DNA from: Algoriphagus sp. Y33
GTDB taxonomy: Bacteria; Bacteroidota; Bacteroidia; Cytophagales; Cyclobacteriaceae
Direction of reading: 5' to 3'
Assembly: GCF_014838715.1 (NCBI RefSeq)
Contig: NZ_CP061947.1
Location: forward strand, 3,100,001 to 3,164,000
Length of the DNA stretch: 64,000 nt
Both the position numbers and the translations under genes were made by a program. Below the pieces are notes generated by a model. It did not search any database, was not told where the DNA came from, and worked only from the letters and a program-made list of their open reading frames with translations. This document shows positions 1 to 8,472 of the stretch, in pieces (the first letter of the stretch is position 1; each line of letters starts with the position of its first letter).

Positions 1-310
1 CATATCCTAAGCCCAAGGATGTCTCAACAGCGTCTATTCCTTCAGGATTGAATTTATTATGATTCAGGATTTTCCCCTTATCATCCACTTCGAGATATTC
101 ATAATATACATCCGTAGTCAACAGATATTTGTCTTCATCAGGATCATAGTCGATCAACATCATTTCCCCGAGATAGTCGATCTCAACAGAATCAGTGATT
201 TCCAGAGTAAAGTTTTTAGGAGTGGAGTTACTTTCGGTGCTTTTAGAACAGGAAAAAAGGCTGCAACCTACCCATGTGGAAATTGCCAGTGGGACTATGA
301 AGCGTTTCAT
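1..310 (-). CDS. Partial lipoprotein, DUF4221-like (3' end beyond the window)
   Basis: Reading the minus strand from the ATG at 308-310 gives an open frame of about 103 codons that runs off the left edge. The N-terminus is a lipoprotein signal: MKRFIVPLAIS, a short hydrophobic stretch, then LFSC with the lipidation cysteine near residue 21. After a Ser/Asn-rich linker comes a LEITDSVEIDYLGEM-type strand region followed by LLTTDVYYEYLEVDDKGKIL. This resembles the start of Bacteroidota DUF4221 (beta-propeller-like) lipoproteins; that assignment is from memory of the family and is moderate. Its function is unknown. It is divergent from the AhpD-like gene at 574. Confidence 0.6.
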   Translation of the reverse strand, partial: MKRFIVPLAISTWVGCSLFSCSKSTESNSTPKNFTLEITDSVEIDYLGEMMLIDYDPDEDKYLLTTDVYYEYLEVDDKGKILNHNKFNPEGIDAVETSLGLGY

Positions 311-573
311 AAGGAAAACTTAGAGTTGAAAAATCTTAAAGTCAGCGGAGTACACTTTTCAAAATCATTCTTAAAAAACTACATATCAGACAAATATCCA
401 ACTAATTCCTATGCAGCTTAACCCATTTTAACAGAAGGGAATTACGTTTTTTTCTGCGCTATTCAGCGGGAACTATTTCTAAGGCATCAAAAAAACTTTA
501 AAAAAGATTTCGATTTTGTCCAGATCCGAAAATTTGATTGTCATAGAGGTATAACAATCAAAATTCTAATATT

Positions 574-1026
574 ATGGAAAAGCGAATTAATTTATTTGAA
601 AAAGCAACAGATGGTCTTAAACCAATCTTTGCAATGGGAGCCTATTTGAAAAAATCAAGCATCGAAAAATCATTACAGGAGTTGGTGGTCTTTCGGGTTT
701 CCCAAATCAATGGCTGTGCGTTTTGTCTGGATATGCATTCCAAGGATGCCCGGGCAGCGGGAGAAACTGAGCAGCGACTGTATGGTCTAAGTGCATGGAG
801 AGAAACTCCTTATTACACAGATCGTGAAAGAGCTGCCTTGGCCTGGGCAGAAGCGATTACCGCAGCCAAAGTTAGTGATGAAGTCTACGCGAAAGTAAGT
901 GGACATTTCACTGAAGAGGAATTGATTGATCTTACACTCATCGCTACTTCCATCAACACCTGGAACCGGTTGCAATCAGCTTTTCCCGTAAAACCAGGCT
1001 CTTATACAGTGGGCCAATTCGGTTGA
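574..1026 (+). CDS. Carboxymuconolactone decarboxylase / AhpD-like alkylhydroperoxidase
   Basis: A 150-residue protein of the CMD/AhpD fold. Residues 47-50 hold the redox pair in the context GCAFCLDMHSKDAR, the C-x-x-C-x4-H signature that in AhpD reduces peroxides using thiol chemistry; the exact substrate cannot be read from the sequence. A conserved Y-T-D-R-E-R-A-A-L-A-W-A-E segment follows. The ATG at 574 fits the family's usual N-terminus. It is the first gene of a three-gene same-strand set with a YCII-type protein (25 bp downstream) and an ECF42-type sigma factor; small enzymes of this kind are typical partners of such sigma factors. Confidence 0.88.
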   Translation: MEKRINLFEKATDGLKPIFAMGAYLKKSSIEKSLQELVVFRVSQINGCAFCLDMHSKDARAAGETEQRLYGLSAWRETPYYTDRERAALAWAEAITAAKVSDEVYAKVSGHFTEEELIDLTLIATSINTWNRLQSAFPVKPGSYTVGQFG

Positions 1027-1050
1027 TTCAGTAACTTTAAAAAAAATGCT

Positions 1051-1404
1051 ATGGAAGAGTTCTTATTGATATTCAGGAGAGATTTTGGTTCAAAAGAAAG
1101 TCAGCCATCTGCAGAAGGTTTACAAAATCATCTGAAGCAGTGGCAGGATTGGTTTGCAAAGTTATCCGCAGAAGACAAACTTTCCCGTCCGGTTCAGCGC
1201 TGGGACCGAGAAGGACGAGTTATAAAATCGAAGAATCAGATTCTCAATGGCCCTTATGTTGAGATCAAAGAAGCGATTGGAGGTATGATATTCATCAAAG
1301 CCTCCAGCTATGATGAAGCCGCCGAAATTGCCAATGGATGTCCGGTTTTGGAACTTGGCGGCAATGTGGAAATCAGAAAAGCAGTGACACCTGCAGATCA
1401 TTAA
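1051..1404 (+). CDS. YCII-related (DGPF) family protein
   Basis: A 117-residue protein with the YciI-like ferredoxin-like fold: N-terminal EEFLLIFRRD strand, central NGPYVEIKEAIGGMIFIKA, and C-terminal EAAEIANGCPVLELGGNVEIRK. The NGPYVEIKE block corresponds to the DGPF-type motif of proteins encoded beside ECF42 sigma factors. The biochemical role is not established; distant YciI relatives are small hydrolase-like proteins. It starts 25 bp after the AhpD-like gene and precedes the sigma factor by 78 bp, so the three probably form one functional unit. Confidence 0.85.
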   Translation: MEEFLLIFRRDFGSKESQPSAEGLQNHLKQWQDWFAKLSAEDKLSRPVQRWDREGRVIKSKNQILNGPYVEIKEAIGGMIFIKASSYDEAAEIANGCPVLELGGNVEIRKAVTPADH

Positions 1405-1411
1405 TTGTATT

Positions 1412-1444
1412 GGGGAAAGCGACTTTTAGTAATCGCTTTTCCCC
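1412..1444 (+). terminator. Hairpin between the YCII gene and the sigma factor
   Basis: GGGGAAAGCGA and TCGCTTTTCCCC form an 11-bp stem with one bulge and a loop of about 10 nt, 8 bp after the YCII stop codon. The downstream T-run is weak (TCTAATTTTA), so it may attenuate rather than fully terminate transcription into the sigma-factor gene. Confidence 0.5.
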
Positions 1445-1482
1445 TCTAATTTTATAGAAACTTTATTGTTTAGCCCCAAATC

Positions 1483-2727
1483 ATGTCGGACAAAGAAGAC
1501 TTACTCCCCCATATATTCCGAAATGAGTATCAGAAGATCGTCTCTGTCTTAATTAATCTTTTTGGAATAGCCCATGTGGAGGAGGCAGAAGATATTGTAA
1601 GTGATACTTTTCTATCAGCCACTGAGAACTGGAGCCATCATGGATTACCCGACAATCCTACGGCCTGGCTTTATACCGTGGCTAAAAACAAAACAAAAAA
1701 TCATCTTAAACGAAGCCTGTTATTTGATTCAAAACTTTCCCCTCAACTAAAAAGGGATTCGCCCTTAAGTGAGGAAGTCGAGCTGGATCTATCTTATCAG
1801 AATATCACCGACAGCCAATTGGCAATGATATTCGCAGTCTGTAACCCCATCATCCCGCCTGCATCCCAGATTGCTTTAGCCCTAAATTTACTTTGTGGCT
1901 TTGGCGCACAGGAGATCGCCGATGCTTTTGTAACCAATGTAGAAGTTATCTATAAGCGCATTAAGCGGGCAAAAGAAACACTGAAAAAAGCTAATCTTCC
2001 GATCATCCAACCGAGTCTAGCAGAAATCTCCCAAAGATTAGAAACTGTCCTAACTACGCTTTATCTTTTATTTTCTGAAGGCTATTATTCTACTTCACAG
2101 CAGACCAATCTCAGAAAGGATCTATGTATGGAGGCTATGCGGTTGAATTATATGCTGATCCAAAATGCCGCTACCAATTCCCCAAAGGTAAATGCCCTGA
2201 TGGCGCTGATGTGCTATCATTCTTCCCGATTTGACGCCCGCACCAATAACCTGGGAGAAAGTGTCTTATATCACGAGCAAGATGAAAGCCTTTGGAACCA
2301 AGAACTCATTGAACGTGGGAATTACTTTCTAAACAATGCTGCTAACGGAACCCATCTTTCGAAATATCATCTGGAAGCAGACATAGCAGCCTGTCACACC
2401 CTTAAAAGGGATACTCCGGCCAAATGGCAACAAATCTTGCAAAGCTATGATCATCTGCTGCATCTGGAATATTCTCCGATAGCAGCCCTCAATAGAGTCT
2501 ATGCGGTCTCCAAAGTATCAGGCGCAAAAAGTGCGATTAAAGAAGCAGAAAAACTAGACCTTAAAGACGATCAATTCTATTATTCGCTTCTGGGAAAACT
2601 CTATTCTGATGTCGATGCGGAACTCGCCCTCTCGCACTATCAAACTGCCTTAGAACTGGCCCACAACCCCTCTGATAAATCCCTGATTAAACGAAATATG
2701 TGGATGCTTAAGAATCAGGAGGATTAA
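1483..2727 (+). CDS. ECF42-type RNA polymerase sigma factor with long C-terminal extension
   Basis: At 414 residues this is about twice the size of a standard ECF sigma factor. Residues 1-80 carry region 2 (HIFRNEYQKIVSVLINLFG, then EEAEDIVSDTFLSATENW and NPTAWLYTVAKNK). Region 4 lies near 135-170 (LALNLLCGFGAQEIADAFVTNVEVIYKRIKRAKETL). The remaining 240 residues are helical and TPR-like (LLFSEGYYSTS, YHEQDESLWNQELIERG, DHLLHLEYSPIAALNRVYAVSKV). That architecture is the SigI/DUF6596 or ECF42 class, known for genomic linkage to DGPF/YCII genes. No anti-sigma factor is adjacent, so control probably acts through the C-terminal domain or transcriptionally; this is inference. Confidence 0.88.
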   Translation: MSDKEDLLPHIFRNEYQKIVSVLINLFGIAHVEEAEDIVSDTFLSATENWSHHGLPDNPTAWLYTVAKNKTKNHLKRSLLFDSKLSPQLKRDSPLSEEVELDLSYQNITDSQLAMIFAVCNPIIPPASQIALALNLLCGFGAQEIADAFVTNVEVIYKRIKRAKETLKKANLPIIQPSLAEISQRLETVLTTLYLLFSEGYYSTSQQTNLRKDLCMEAMRLNYMLIQNAATNSPKVNALMALMCYHSSRFDARTNNLGESVLYHEQDESLWNQELIERGNYFLNNAANGTHLSKYHLEADIAACHTLKRDTPAKWQQILQSYDHLLHLEYSPIAALNRVYAVSKVSGAKSAIKEAEKLDLKDDQFYYSLLGKLYSDVDAELALSHYQTALELAHNPSDKSLIKRNMWMLKNQED

Positions 2728-2906
2728 ATCTTCTTATTCATTGGTATTTCTACTATAGCTGCGAGGAAGCCTAACACAAAATCCCGGCTAAACGCTTAAG
2801 CATATTCGTCTCAATATATCAAGACAAAGCCTGAAATGTAAACCGGAACGCTACCACTGCCCTCTCCTCATATCAGCTAGGCAGAAGTCACGATTACCCA
2901 AGGGTA

Positions 2907-3491
2907 TTAAAGTAGAAATGAAGAGACAATATCTCTTAAGGTAGGCACCACCTCCTCTTCAAACCAAGGATTTCTCCTCCTCCACATCAGATTGCGGGGC
3001 GAGGGATGCACAAGAGGCAGAACCCCGGGAAGATACGCCTCATAATTCCGCACCGTCTCTGTCAGGTTTTTCTTACTGTTCTTTCCTAAGTAATATTTCT
3101 GTGCATATTGTCCAATCAACAAGGTTAATTGAATCTCCGGCATCTCTGCCCTCATACGAGCATGCCAAGTAGGTGCACATTCCGGCCGGGGCGGCATATC
3201 TCCGCCTTTGCCCCTTCCCGGATAGCAAAATCCCATTGGCATTATTCCAAATATCTTCGGATCATAAAATTGCTCTCGCTCTACTCCCAGCCATCGACGC
3301 AGTTCATTCCCGCTGGCGTCATTCCATGGAGTCCCTGTAGCATGTACTTTAGTTCCCGGAGCTTGGCCTATAATCAGAATTTTGCTTTTGGGATGAATCG
3401 AAAAAACAGGACGGGGCCCAAGCGGTAAAAACTCCCTGCATAAAGTACAAGATTGTGCCTCAGCGTTTAATCTCAGAAAACTATTCATCAA
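2907..3491 (-). CDS. Uracil-DNA glycosylase family protein
   Basis: A 194-residue protein with the SMUG/family-4-like UDG fold. Near the N-terminus CTLCREFLPLGPRPVF suggests part of a cysteine cluster, followed by the uracil-binding loop motif ILIIGQAPGTKVHATGTPWNDASGNELRRWLG. The C-terminal catalytic loop is PLVHPSPRNLMWRRRNPWFEEEV, where H-P-S-P is the second conserved UDG motif. These enzymes excise uracil from DNA during base-excision repair; exact lesion range is uncertain. Two Met codons at the start (MM) make the start ambiguous by one residue. It is transcribed alone, convergent with the sigma-factor gene. Confidence 0.85.
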   Translation of the reverse strand: MMNSFLRLNAEAQSCTLCREFLPLGPRPVFSIHPKSKILIIGQAPGTKVHATGTPWNDASGNELRRWLGVEREQFYDPKIFGIMPMGFCYPGRGKGGDMPPRPECAPTWHARMRAEMPEIQLTLLIGQYAQKYYLGKNSKKNLTETVRNYEAYLPGVLPLVHPSPRNLMWRRRNPWFEEEVVPTLRDIVSSFLL

Positions 3492-3710
3492 ACAACATAA
3501 TTATCATTTTCTACTCATTTTTTAACAGAAAAAGAAAGTAATACACCGTCGACCTGCTTATTATATTGATTTTATAGTAAATTAATGGGCTAGTCAACTG
3601 AAATTCAACTTATTACTTCAAACATTTCTATGTTAATTTTAGTTAAATCCATCTAACCACCCGGGTTCGTAATTAGTGAAATACCTTTCAACCACTCATT
3701 TCTTTATGCC

Positions 3711-4295
3711 ATGAAAAACACTTACCTCCTTTTTATTCTTCTAATTTTCATTTGTGCGGGATGCTTTTCCTCCAAAGATTATGTGACCGACTACGACTAC
3801 AATTATCAGGCATCCTTTAAAAAGTACAAAACCTTTGCCTTTGTAGTTCCGACCGAAACAGACACCAGCATGATTTCGCCCGTTTTGAGCGCTACCATCG
3901 GGGCTAGATTAGGTTCGCAAGGCTTCAGAGAACATGACACTAAGCCGGACTTGCTGGTGAGTTACAAGATTTTCATGGACTCTATCAGATACCGCGGATA
4001 TGTCCAGCCGGAATTCGACTATTGGCTAAAGCGTGTAGGAACTGTACCTGAAACAGCCGAGGGCGAACTTGACAAAGAGCAGGAAAAAGATGAGACATAC
4101 AATCAGGTAAGATATACCCAAAATCAAGGTATGCTCGTAATCTATGTAATTGATAGCAAAAGAGGAAATACAATATGGCAAGGTTACACTGCAGCCAGTT
4201 TTGATTCTGATTCCCCAAATTTCCAATCAGACATCACCAGAGCGGCATATCGGGTGATGAATGAATTTAAAGTTCTAAACAGGCAACTGGAATAA
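3711..4295 (+). CDS. DUF4136 domain-containing lipoprotein
   Basis: A 194-residue protein with a lipobox (FICAGC, cysteine at residue 18). The segment DYDYNYQASFKKYKTFAFVVP is the recognisable start of a DUF4136 domain, and the C-terminal NTIWQGYTAASF...AAYRVMNEF matches the usual end, where the domain predicts an active-turnover GKKLVWQG-type strand. DUF4136 proteins are envelope lipoproteins of unknown biochemical role. The gene is followed 60 bp later by a strong intrinsic terminator and appears monocistronic. Confidence 0.83.
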   Translation: MKNTYLLFILLIFICAGCFSSKDYVTDYDYNYQASFKKYKTFAFVVPTETDTSMISPVLSATIGARLGSQGFREHDTKPDLLVSYKIFMDSIRYRGYVQPEFDYWLKRVGTVPETAEGELDKEQEKDETYNQVRYTQNQGMLVIYVIDSKRGNTIWQGYTAASFDSDSPNFQSDITRAAYRVMNEFKVLNRQLE

Positions 4296-4354
4296 CAAGC
4301 TTGGATTCATGAGTAATCTACTATGCAGGTTGTGTAGTCGTTCCACAGTTTTTT

Positions 4355-4392
4355 AAAGAAGTTCCAATCCTGTTTTGGAGCTTCTTTTTTTT
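4355..4392 (+). terminator. Rho-independent terminator after the DUF4136 gene
   Basis: AAAGAAGTTCCAA pairs with TTGGAGCTTCTTT (one mismatch) around a 7-nt loop, and the 3' arm ends in a run of eight T. It is placed to stop plus-strand transcription of the DUF4136 gene. Confidence 0.85.
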
Positions 4393-4513
4393 GTCAAAAC
4401 CCAATTTATAGGCTCCATTTGCGTCTTTTCAGGACTTTCACCTGAAAATACAACAAATTTACAGTTGTGGCAATTGCTTTGAAACAGGTGATCGAAATAC
4501 AAAGAAATTAACT

Positions 4514-5362
4514 ATGAAAAAATCACTAATTGTTACCGGACTGTTGAGTGCCACTGTGATGGTGTCATGTGTTTCAAAGAAAAAATACACTGAGCTGGAA
4601 GGCAATCTTTTTAAAACCCAAACTGAACTGGCCACTACTGAGCAAGAAAAAGCTGAGCTTGAAGAGAAAATGCAAATCATCGAGAATAGAGTTGCAGAAT
4701 ATAATGCAAGAATCAACTCTCTTCGCGACACCAATGACGCATTGACCATGCAGAACGATGGCATGCTTAGTTTAGAAGGCGCAACTGTCATGTCCAAAAA
4801 CTCCAAAGAGAAGATGAAGCAGACTTTGGCCAATGTAGACCCCAATAAATTGGCCCAAGCGCAGACTTTGGAGGATTCAGTCAATCTGGCAGTAGAATAT
4901 AATTTGAAGAAAAACATCACTGCAACCACTGTAGACGGTGAAGATGATGATGTCAGCATCAGTATTGACCAAACTGTAGTAATGATCTCTGTGTCTGATA
5001 AACTACTTTTCAATACAGGCAGCTATAGAATTAACAGCAAAGCGGATCCTCTTTTGGCAAAACTTGCCGAGGTGATCAATGCCGAGCCAAGCTTACAAGT
5101 GATGATCGAGGGACACACTGATCCAAGAACGATTTCTACGGGAGTGGTTCAGGACAACTGGGATCTTTCGGTAAAAAGAGCAACCAGCATCGTCAGAAAA
5201 CTTCAAGAGGACTACAGTGTTGCACCTGAGAAAATGATAGCTGCAGGCCGAGCTAGTTATATGCCACTTGTGGAAAATGATACTCCTGAAAATATGGCAA
5301 TCAACAGAAGAACAAGAATCGTATTGATCCCTGACTTGGACATGTTCTTTGCGATGCTATAA
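4514..5362 (+). CDS. OmpA-family peptidoglycan-binding lipoprotein
   Basis: A 282-residue protein. MKKSLIVTGLLSATVMVSC is a lipoprotein signal with cysteine at 19. Residues 25-75 are a heptad-like coiled coil (KTQTELATTEQEKAELEEKMQIIENRVAEYN is its core region). The OmpA/MotB C-terminal domain spans about 150-275: LLFNTGSYRINSKA, then VMIEGHTDP and a closing NRRTRIVLIPD. The GHTD loop and NRRTRI block bind diaminopimelate peptidoglycan in this family, so the protein probably tethers outer membrane to cell wall. It stands alone between two terminators. Confidence 0.9.
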   Translation: MKKSLIVTGLLSATVMVSCVSKKKYTELEGNLFKTQTELATTEQEKAELEEKMQIIENRVAEYNARINSLRDTNDALTMQNDGMLSLEGATVMSKNSKEKMKQTLANVDPNKLAQAQTLEDSVNLAVEYNLKKNITATTVDGEDDDVSISIDQTVVMISVSDKLLFNTGSYRINSKADPLLAKLAEVINAEPSLQVMIEGHTDPRTISTGVVQDNWDLSVKRATSIVRKLQEDYSVAPEKMIAAGRASYMPLVENDTPENMAINRRTRIVLIPDLDMFFAML

Positions 5363-5400
5363 GATTAAAACCACCAACTACTATTAACCACCACAACCCA

Positions 5401-5427
5401 AAAGCAGGCTTCCGAGCCTGCTTTTTT
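5401..5427 (+). terminator. Rho-independent terminator after the OmpA-family gene
   Basis: AAAGCAGGCT and AGCCTGCTTTTTT form a perfect 10-bp stem with a 4-nt TCCG loop and a terminal T-run, 38 bp after the stop codon. Confidence 0.93.
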
Positions 5428-5584
5428 CGCTTTTACCAGAGAAGATGAGAAGGGTCATAAATACTCCAGTTCACCTCTTAAACATAAAACTAGGCTTAAT
5501 TTCTTCCTGAACATATATTATATAACGCATTAGTAAGACGTGGATTTCTTTCTAAAAATTGGTATATTTTGATAAAAAGATGGG

Positions 5585-6130
5585 ATGCTACCTACTCAAA
5601 AATCAATTGACAAGCTCTCCTACCAAATAATCGGGGCTGCAATAGAAGTACATAAACGCTTAGGACCAGGTCTTTTAGAAAGTATCTATCATAAGTGTAT
5701 GGCCATCGAATTAGCGACCCAGAACATAAGATTCGCAAGTGAACTCGTCATTCCCTTCGCAAGTGAACTCGTCATTCCCATTGAGTACAAAGGTCACTTT
5801 TTAGACGCTCAGCTCAGGTGCGATTTTTTGGTCGAAGAGCAAATTGTAGTTGAAATAAAATCAGTTTCAGAGATTCTCCCAATTCACCAAGCGCAAATTA
5901 TTAACTACCTCAATTTGTTAAAGGCGCCAAAGGGAGTACTTATAAATTTTAACGTGGTAAACATTTTTCATAATGGTCAAAAAACATTTGTCAATAAGTA
6001 CTACGAAAGACTTGACAATGTAAAACCGTACCAGAGAAATCATCATGCCTCCCACTTAAAAACTATAACACAACATAGGCACATAGAAAGCATAGACTTA
6101 ACAAATGAAGTAGAATTTCATTTCCTATGA
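5585..6130 (+). CDS. GxxExxY family protein (PD-(D/E)XK-like fold), with duplication and C-terminal extension
   Basis: The signature GLLESIYHKC (G-x-x-E-x-x-Y) lies at about residues 29-35 and the nuclease-like core CDFLVEEQIVVEIKSV at about 83-98, containing the D...E-x-K pattern of PD-(D/E)XK enzymes. Its function is not established. The family is usually about 125-130 residues; this copy has 181. Two differences account for that: an in-frame 8-residue repeat (FASELVIP twice, 5732-5779) and a tail of about 40 residues after NKYYERL. The last part of the tail is encoded by one arm of a palindromic repeat (6074-6146) that spans the stop codon, suggesting repeat insertion has rewritten the C-terminus. 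Confidence 0.8.
   Translation: MLPTQKSIDKLSYQIIGAAIEVHKRLGPGLLESIYHKCMAIELATQNIRFASELVIPFASELVIPIEYKGHFLDAQLRCDFLVEEQIVVEIKSVSEILPIHQAQIINYLNLLKAPKGVLINFNVVNIFHNGQKTFVNKYYERLDNVKPYQRNHHASHLKTITQHRHIESIDLTNEVEFHFL
5732..5779 (+). repeat. 24-bp perfect tandem duplication inside the GxxExxY gene
   Basis: Two identical 24-bp units sit head to tail at 5732-5755 and 5756-5779, each encoding FASELVIP. The duplication keeps the frame. It could be a natural slippage duplication or a chance assembly event; a similar 27-bp duplication occurs in the AraC remnant at 27407-27460. Confidence 0.9.
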
Positions 6131-6146
6131 AATCTATGTGCCTATG
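6074..6146. repeat. Palindromic repeat across the 3' end of the GxxExxY gene
   Basis: CATAGGCACATAGA (6074-6087) and TCTATGTGCCTATG (6133-6146) are a perfect 14-bp inverted repeat around 45 nt that contains the GxxExxY stop codon. It can form a hairpin on either strand and ends about 20 bp before the convergent tolC-like stop, so it may act as an interspersed repeat, a terminator or both. Confidence 0.8.
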
Positions 6147-6166
6147 TGATCAAAACCTAGTTCGTT

Positions 6167-7501
6167 TCAATCCAGCACATTCAAGGTACCCAAGGCGTGC
6201 TGCATCAAGACTTCTTGGAAATACAAGGTATAAACGGCCTGTGCCTGATCAGCTTGTGCACTTACAAGTTGCTGATTGGCAGTAGCCAAATCCACAAAAT
6301 TGGAAATCCCCAAACGGAAACGCTCTGAAATCGCATTTTGAGCTTCTTCTGCCGCCAGTACCTGAATTCCTGTATTTCCTTCTTTTTTCACAGCGGCCAT
6401 ATAATTGAGATGGGCAAGTTTCACATCCTGATAGATTTTTCTGTCGACGGATTCCTTCTGCAAAATCTGATTTTTATAAGCTACCCGACTTCTACTTACG
6501 TCCAATCTGTTTTGGAAATTATTGAAGATGGGTATCGACAAGCTAAGCCCAATTGTATTCTGGGGATATACTTTCAGGAGTTGATCCCGAAGATTCCTAT
6601 CATCAAGTGAAGTAAAGAACGTATTGTAATTGTAGAACGCACCAATTCTTGGGTAATACATCGCTTTGATAGCCTGCATATCCTTTTGGTATGAAGTCAC
6701 TAAAAGTTTCTGCTGCCTACCATCGGCACGATTTGACAGCGCTAGTTCATATAGATCCTGCATATTCATCCCCTCAATATTTACAGCAGCCGTCCTAGGA
6801 TCAACCGGTTCCAAAAGAGGCATCACCCCTGCCTCCAACTGAAGATATTCTGACAAATCCCATAGATCATTTTCGTATTGTAGTTCCGCATCTACCAACA
6901 CCGATTCCAGTCTCGCCACTTCAGACTGCTGATTGTATTTGTCAGACAGGGTACGAAGCCCTGCATCCACAAATCCATCAATCTGCCTCAGAGTTTCTTT
7001 CTGGTTCTCCAGATTCTCAATAGCGATTCTGACCAATTCCTTATCCAAAAGCACTTGAAGGTATCTTCTGGACACATCAAACATCACTTGTTGAGAGGCT
7101 CTTTCCAGCCCCTTTTCGCCAGCTTCATAGGCAAGTTTTGCAGATTGCGTATCCAGAATTCTCCTGCCCGAATTAAAAATCGGCATATTCATGTTCAACC
7201 CTGCATTTACCACTTCATTGGTCACGCTTGTCACTACGATCTCACCCTCTATTTGTTGGGTCTGTTGCCCTGATTGTCGACCAAATGAGCTATTGAAATT
7301 TGCATTCGGAAGATGGGAAAGCAGAGCAGACTGCTTCTCCAGTTTTAATACTTCCAAAGTATTGGACTGGGTTCGGTAGTCAACATTTGCAGCCAAAGCC
7401 AAATCTACCGCCTGACGAAAATTGATCCTCAATGTATCCTGAGCCTGAATAGTACCCGCAAACAGGACAGCCATAATCAGTATTAAATTCTTTCTATACA
7501 T
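6167..7501 (-). CDS. TolC family outer membrane efflux protein
   Basis: About 444 residues from the chosen start [21 protein letters not shown], a clean Sec signal. A longer frame begins at 7534 but would overlap the upstream ABC gene more and would put charged residues before the signal; the chosen ATG overlaps the ABC stop (ATG at 7499-7501, TAG at 7494-7496), suggesting translational coupling. The protein has two TolC/OEP repeats: LRINFRQAVDLALAANVDYRTQ near the N-terminus and NTIGLSLSIPIFNNFQNR with the long helical LGISNFVDLATANQQLVSAQADQAQAVY near the C-terminus. It would form the outer-membrane channel of an export system with the adjacent ABC ATPase. No membrane-fusion protein is beside it. 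Confidence 0.9.
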   Translation of the reverse strand: MYRKNLILIMAVLFAGTIQAQDTLRINFRQAVDLALAANVDYRTQSNTLEVLKLEKQSALLSHLPNANFNSSFGRQSGQQTQQIEGEIVVTSVTNEVVNAGLNMNMPIFNSGRRILDTQSAKLAYEAGEKGLERASQQVMFDVSRRYLQVLLDKELVRIAIENLENQKETLRQIDGFVDAGLRTLSDKYNQQSEVARLESVLVDAELQYENDLWDLSEYLQLEAGVMPLLEPVDPRTAAVNIEGMNMQDLYELALSNRADGRQQKLLVTSYQKDMQAIKAMYYPRIGAFYNYNTFFTSLDDRNLRDQLLKVYPQNTIGLSLSIPIFNNFQNRLDVSRSRVAYKNQILQKESVDRKIYQDVKLAHLNYMAAVKKEGNTGIQVLAAEEAQNAISERFRLGISNFVDLATANQQLVSAQADQAQAVYTLYFQEVLMQHALGTLNVLD

Positions 7502-8177
7502 GAACAATCGCTTCATCTTTTTCAATTTTACCATCCAGCATATCGATTAATCGTGTGCCGTAATCCGCATTTTCTCTTGCATGTGTAGCCTGAATAATGG
7601 TTGTTCCTTCCCTGTGCAATTCCTGAAAAACCTCCATAATCTCCTTTGCCTGTCCGGAATGGAGATTACCCGTAGGCTCATCTGCAAGAAGTACACGGGG
7701 TTTTCCCGCCACCGCCCTTGCGATACCTACCAACTGCTGCTGCCCTCCGGAAAGCTGGGCCGGAAAGAGATCCTTTTTGGCCACCATATTGAATCTATCC
7801 AAGAGATTTGCTATAATGCTTTTGCGCTCATTGGAAGATACTTTTCTATACAAAAGCGGCGTCTCAATATTCTCATATACAGTCAATTCGTCAATCAGAT
7901 GATAAGCTTGGAAGATGTAACCGAACTCACTTTTATGAAGTGCTGCACGGTCTCGCTCCCTCATTGATTTGATGTTTCTATCACCAAAAAAGTACTCCCC
8001 ATCATAATCCTCATCCAGTAAACCAAGGATATTCAGCAGCGTGGATTTCCCGGCACCACTTGGCCCCATAAGCGTGATAAACTCCCCTTCATTTATTGTA
8101 AGATTTATTCCCTTGAGAATAAACACACGCTGAAACCGTGATTCTATGTATTTATCTACTTCTTTTAATTGTATCAT
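7494..8177 (-). CDS. ABC transporter ATP-binding protein (MacB/LolD class)
   Basis: A 227-residue stand-alone ATPase: Walker [10 protein letters not shown] at 38-46, Q-loop in YIFQAYHLI near 88-96, signature LSGGQQQ at 142-148, and Walker B VLLADEP at 162-168. The length and [14 protein letters not shown] region are typical of LolD/MacB/FtsE-type ATPases that drive FtsX-fold permeases in export or lipoprotein release. It overlaps the tolC-like gene downstream. Its natural permease partners may be the three FtsX-type proteins at 12976-20499, since this gene and the first of those share the same upstream module, but the pairing is inference. Confidence 0.92.
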   Translation of the reverse strand: MIQLKEVDKYIESRFQRVFILKGINLTINEGEFITLMGPSGAGKSTLLNILGLLDEDYDGEYFFGDRNIKSMRERDRAALHKSEFGYIFQAYHLIDELTVYENIETPLLYRKVSSNERKSIIANLLDRFNMVAKKDLFPAQLSGGQQQLVGIARAVAGKPRVLLADEPTGNLHSGQAKEIMEVFQELHREGTTIIQATHARENADYGTRLIDMLDGKIEKDEAIVHV

Positions 8178-8317
8178 TAATGTATTGAAAGATTGTAAAA
8201 TTGAAATATTGGAAGATTAAGTTAATCCAATTATTTATTCTAAGTTTTAATTCTATTTACGCATTTGGGTACCTGATTTCCTAGCCAGTGTGACTACAGC
8301 TTACTACTGCTTGTACT

Positions 8318-8336
8318 CTTTTCCACTTTTATGCCA
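8318..8336 (-). promoter_or_regulatory. -24-like element upstream of the ABC ATPase gene
   Basis: On the minus strand the sequence is TGGCATAAAAGTGGAAAAG, 141-159 bp before the ATPase start. TGGCA matches the -24 half of sigma-54 promoters; the -12 half is a poor match. The same TGGCATA start with 13 of 19 identical positions occurs upstream of the first large permease (20630-20648), each time about 61 bp from a shared palindrome. Confidence 0.45.
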
Positions 8337-8340
8337 CAAA

Positions 8341-8371
8341 AAATGCCTCTGGATAAACTCCAGAGGCATTT
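8341..8371 (-). terminator. Intrinsic terminator, probably for the oxidoreductase operon
   Basis: AAATGCCTCTGG and CCAGAGGCATTT form a perfect 12-bp stem with a 7-nt loop and A/T runs on both sides. It lies downstream of the minus-strand oxidoreductase and upstream of the ABC gene, so it separates those two transcription units. Confidence 0.85.
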
Positions 8372-8397
8372 TTATACTTTAGGCATGCTTACTATCT

Positions 8398-8426
8398 CGA
8401 ACATTTTTGTTCGCTGGCGAACAAAA
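8398..8426. promoter_or_regulatory. Double palindrome, candidate enhancer/operator A
   Basis: Two abutting palindromes: CGAACATTTTTGTTCG (6-bp arms around four T) and TTCGCTGGCGAA. The block is nearly repeated at 20709-20736. Both copies sit upstream of minus-strand ABC transporter genes at the same distance from a TGGCATA element, as expected of an activator-binding site; the protein that binds is unknown. Confidence 0.6.
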
Positions 8427-8472
8427 TCAATGATCAAACCCAAGGTTCAATTCTCAATATTTAAACCCCATT

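Noticed and set aside
59..421. Plus-strand frame of 120 codons at the left edge
   Set aside because: The minus strand carries a partial lipoprotein with a clear signal and lipobox; the plus frame is its shadow.
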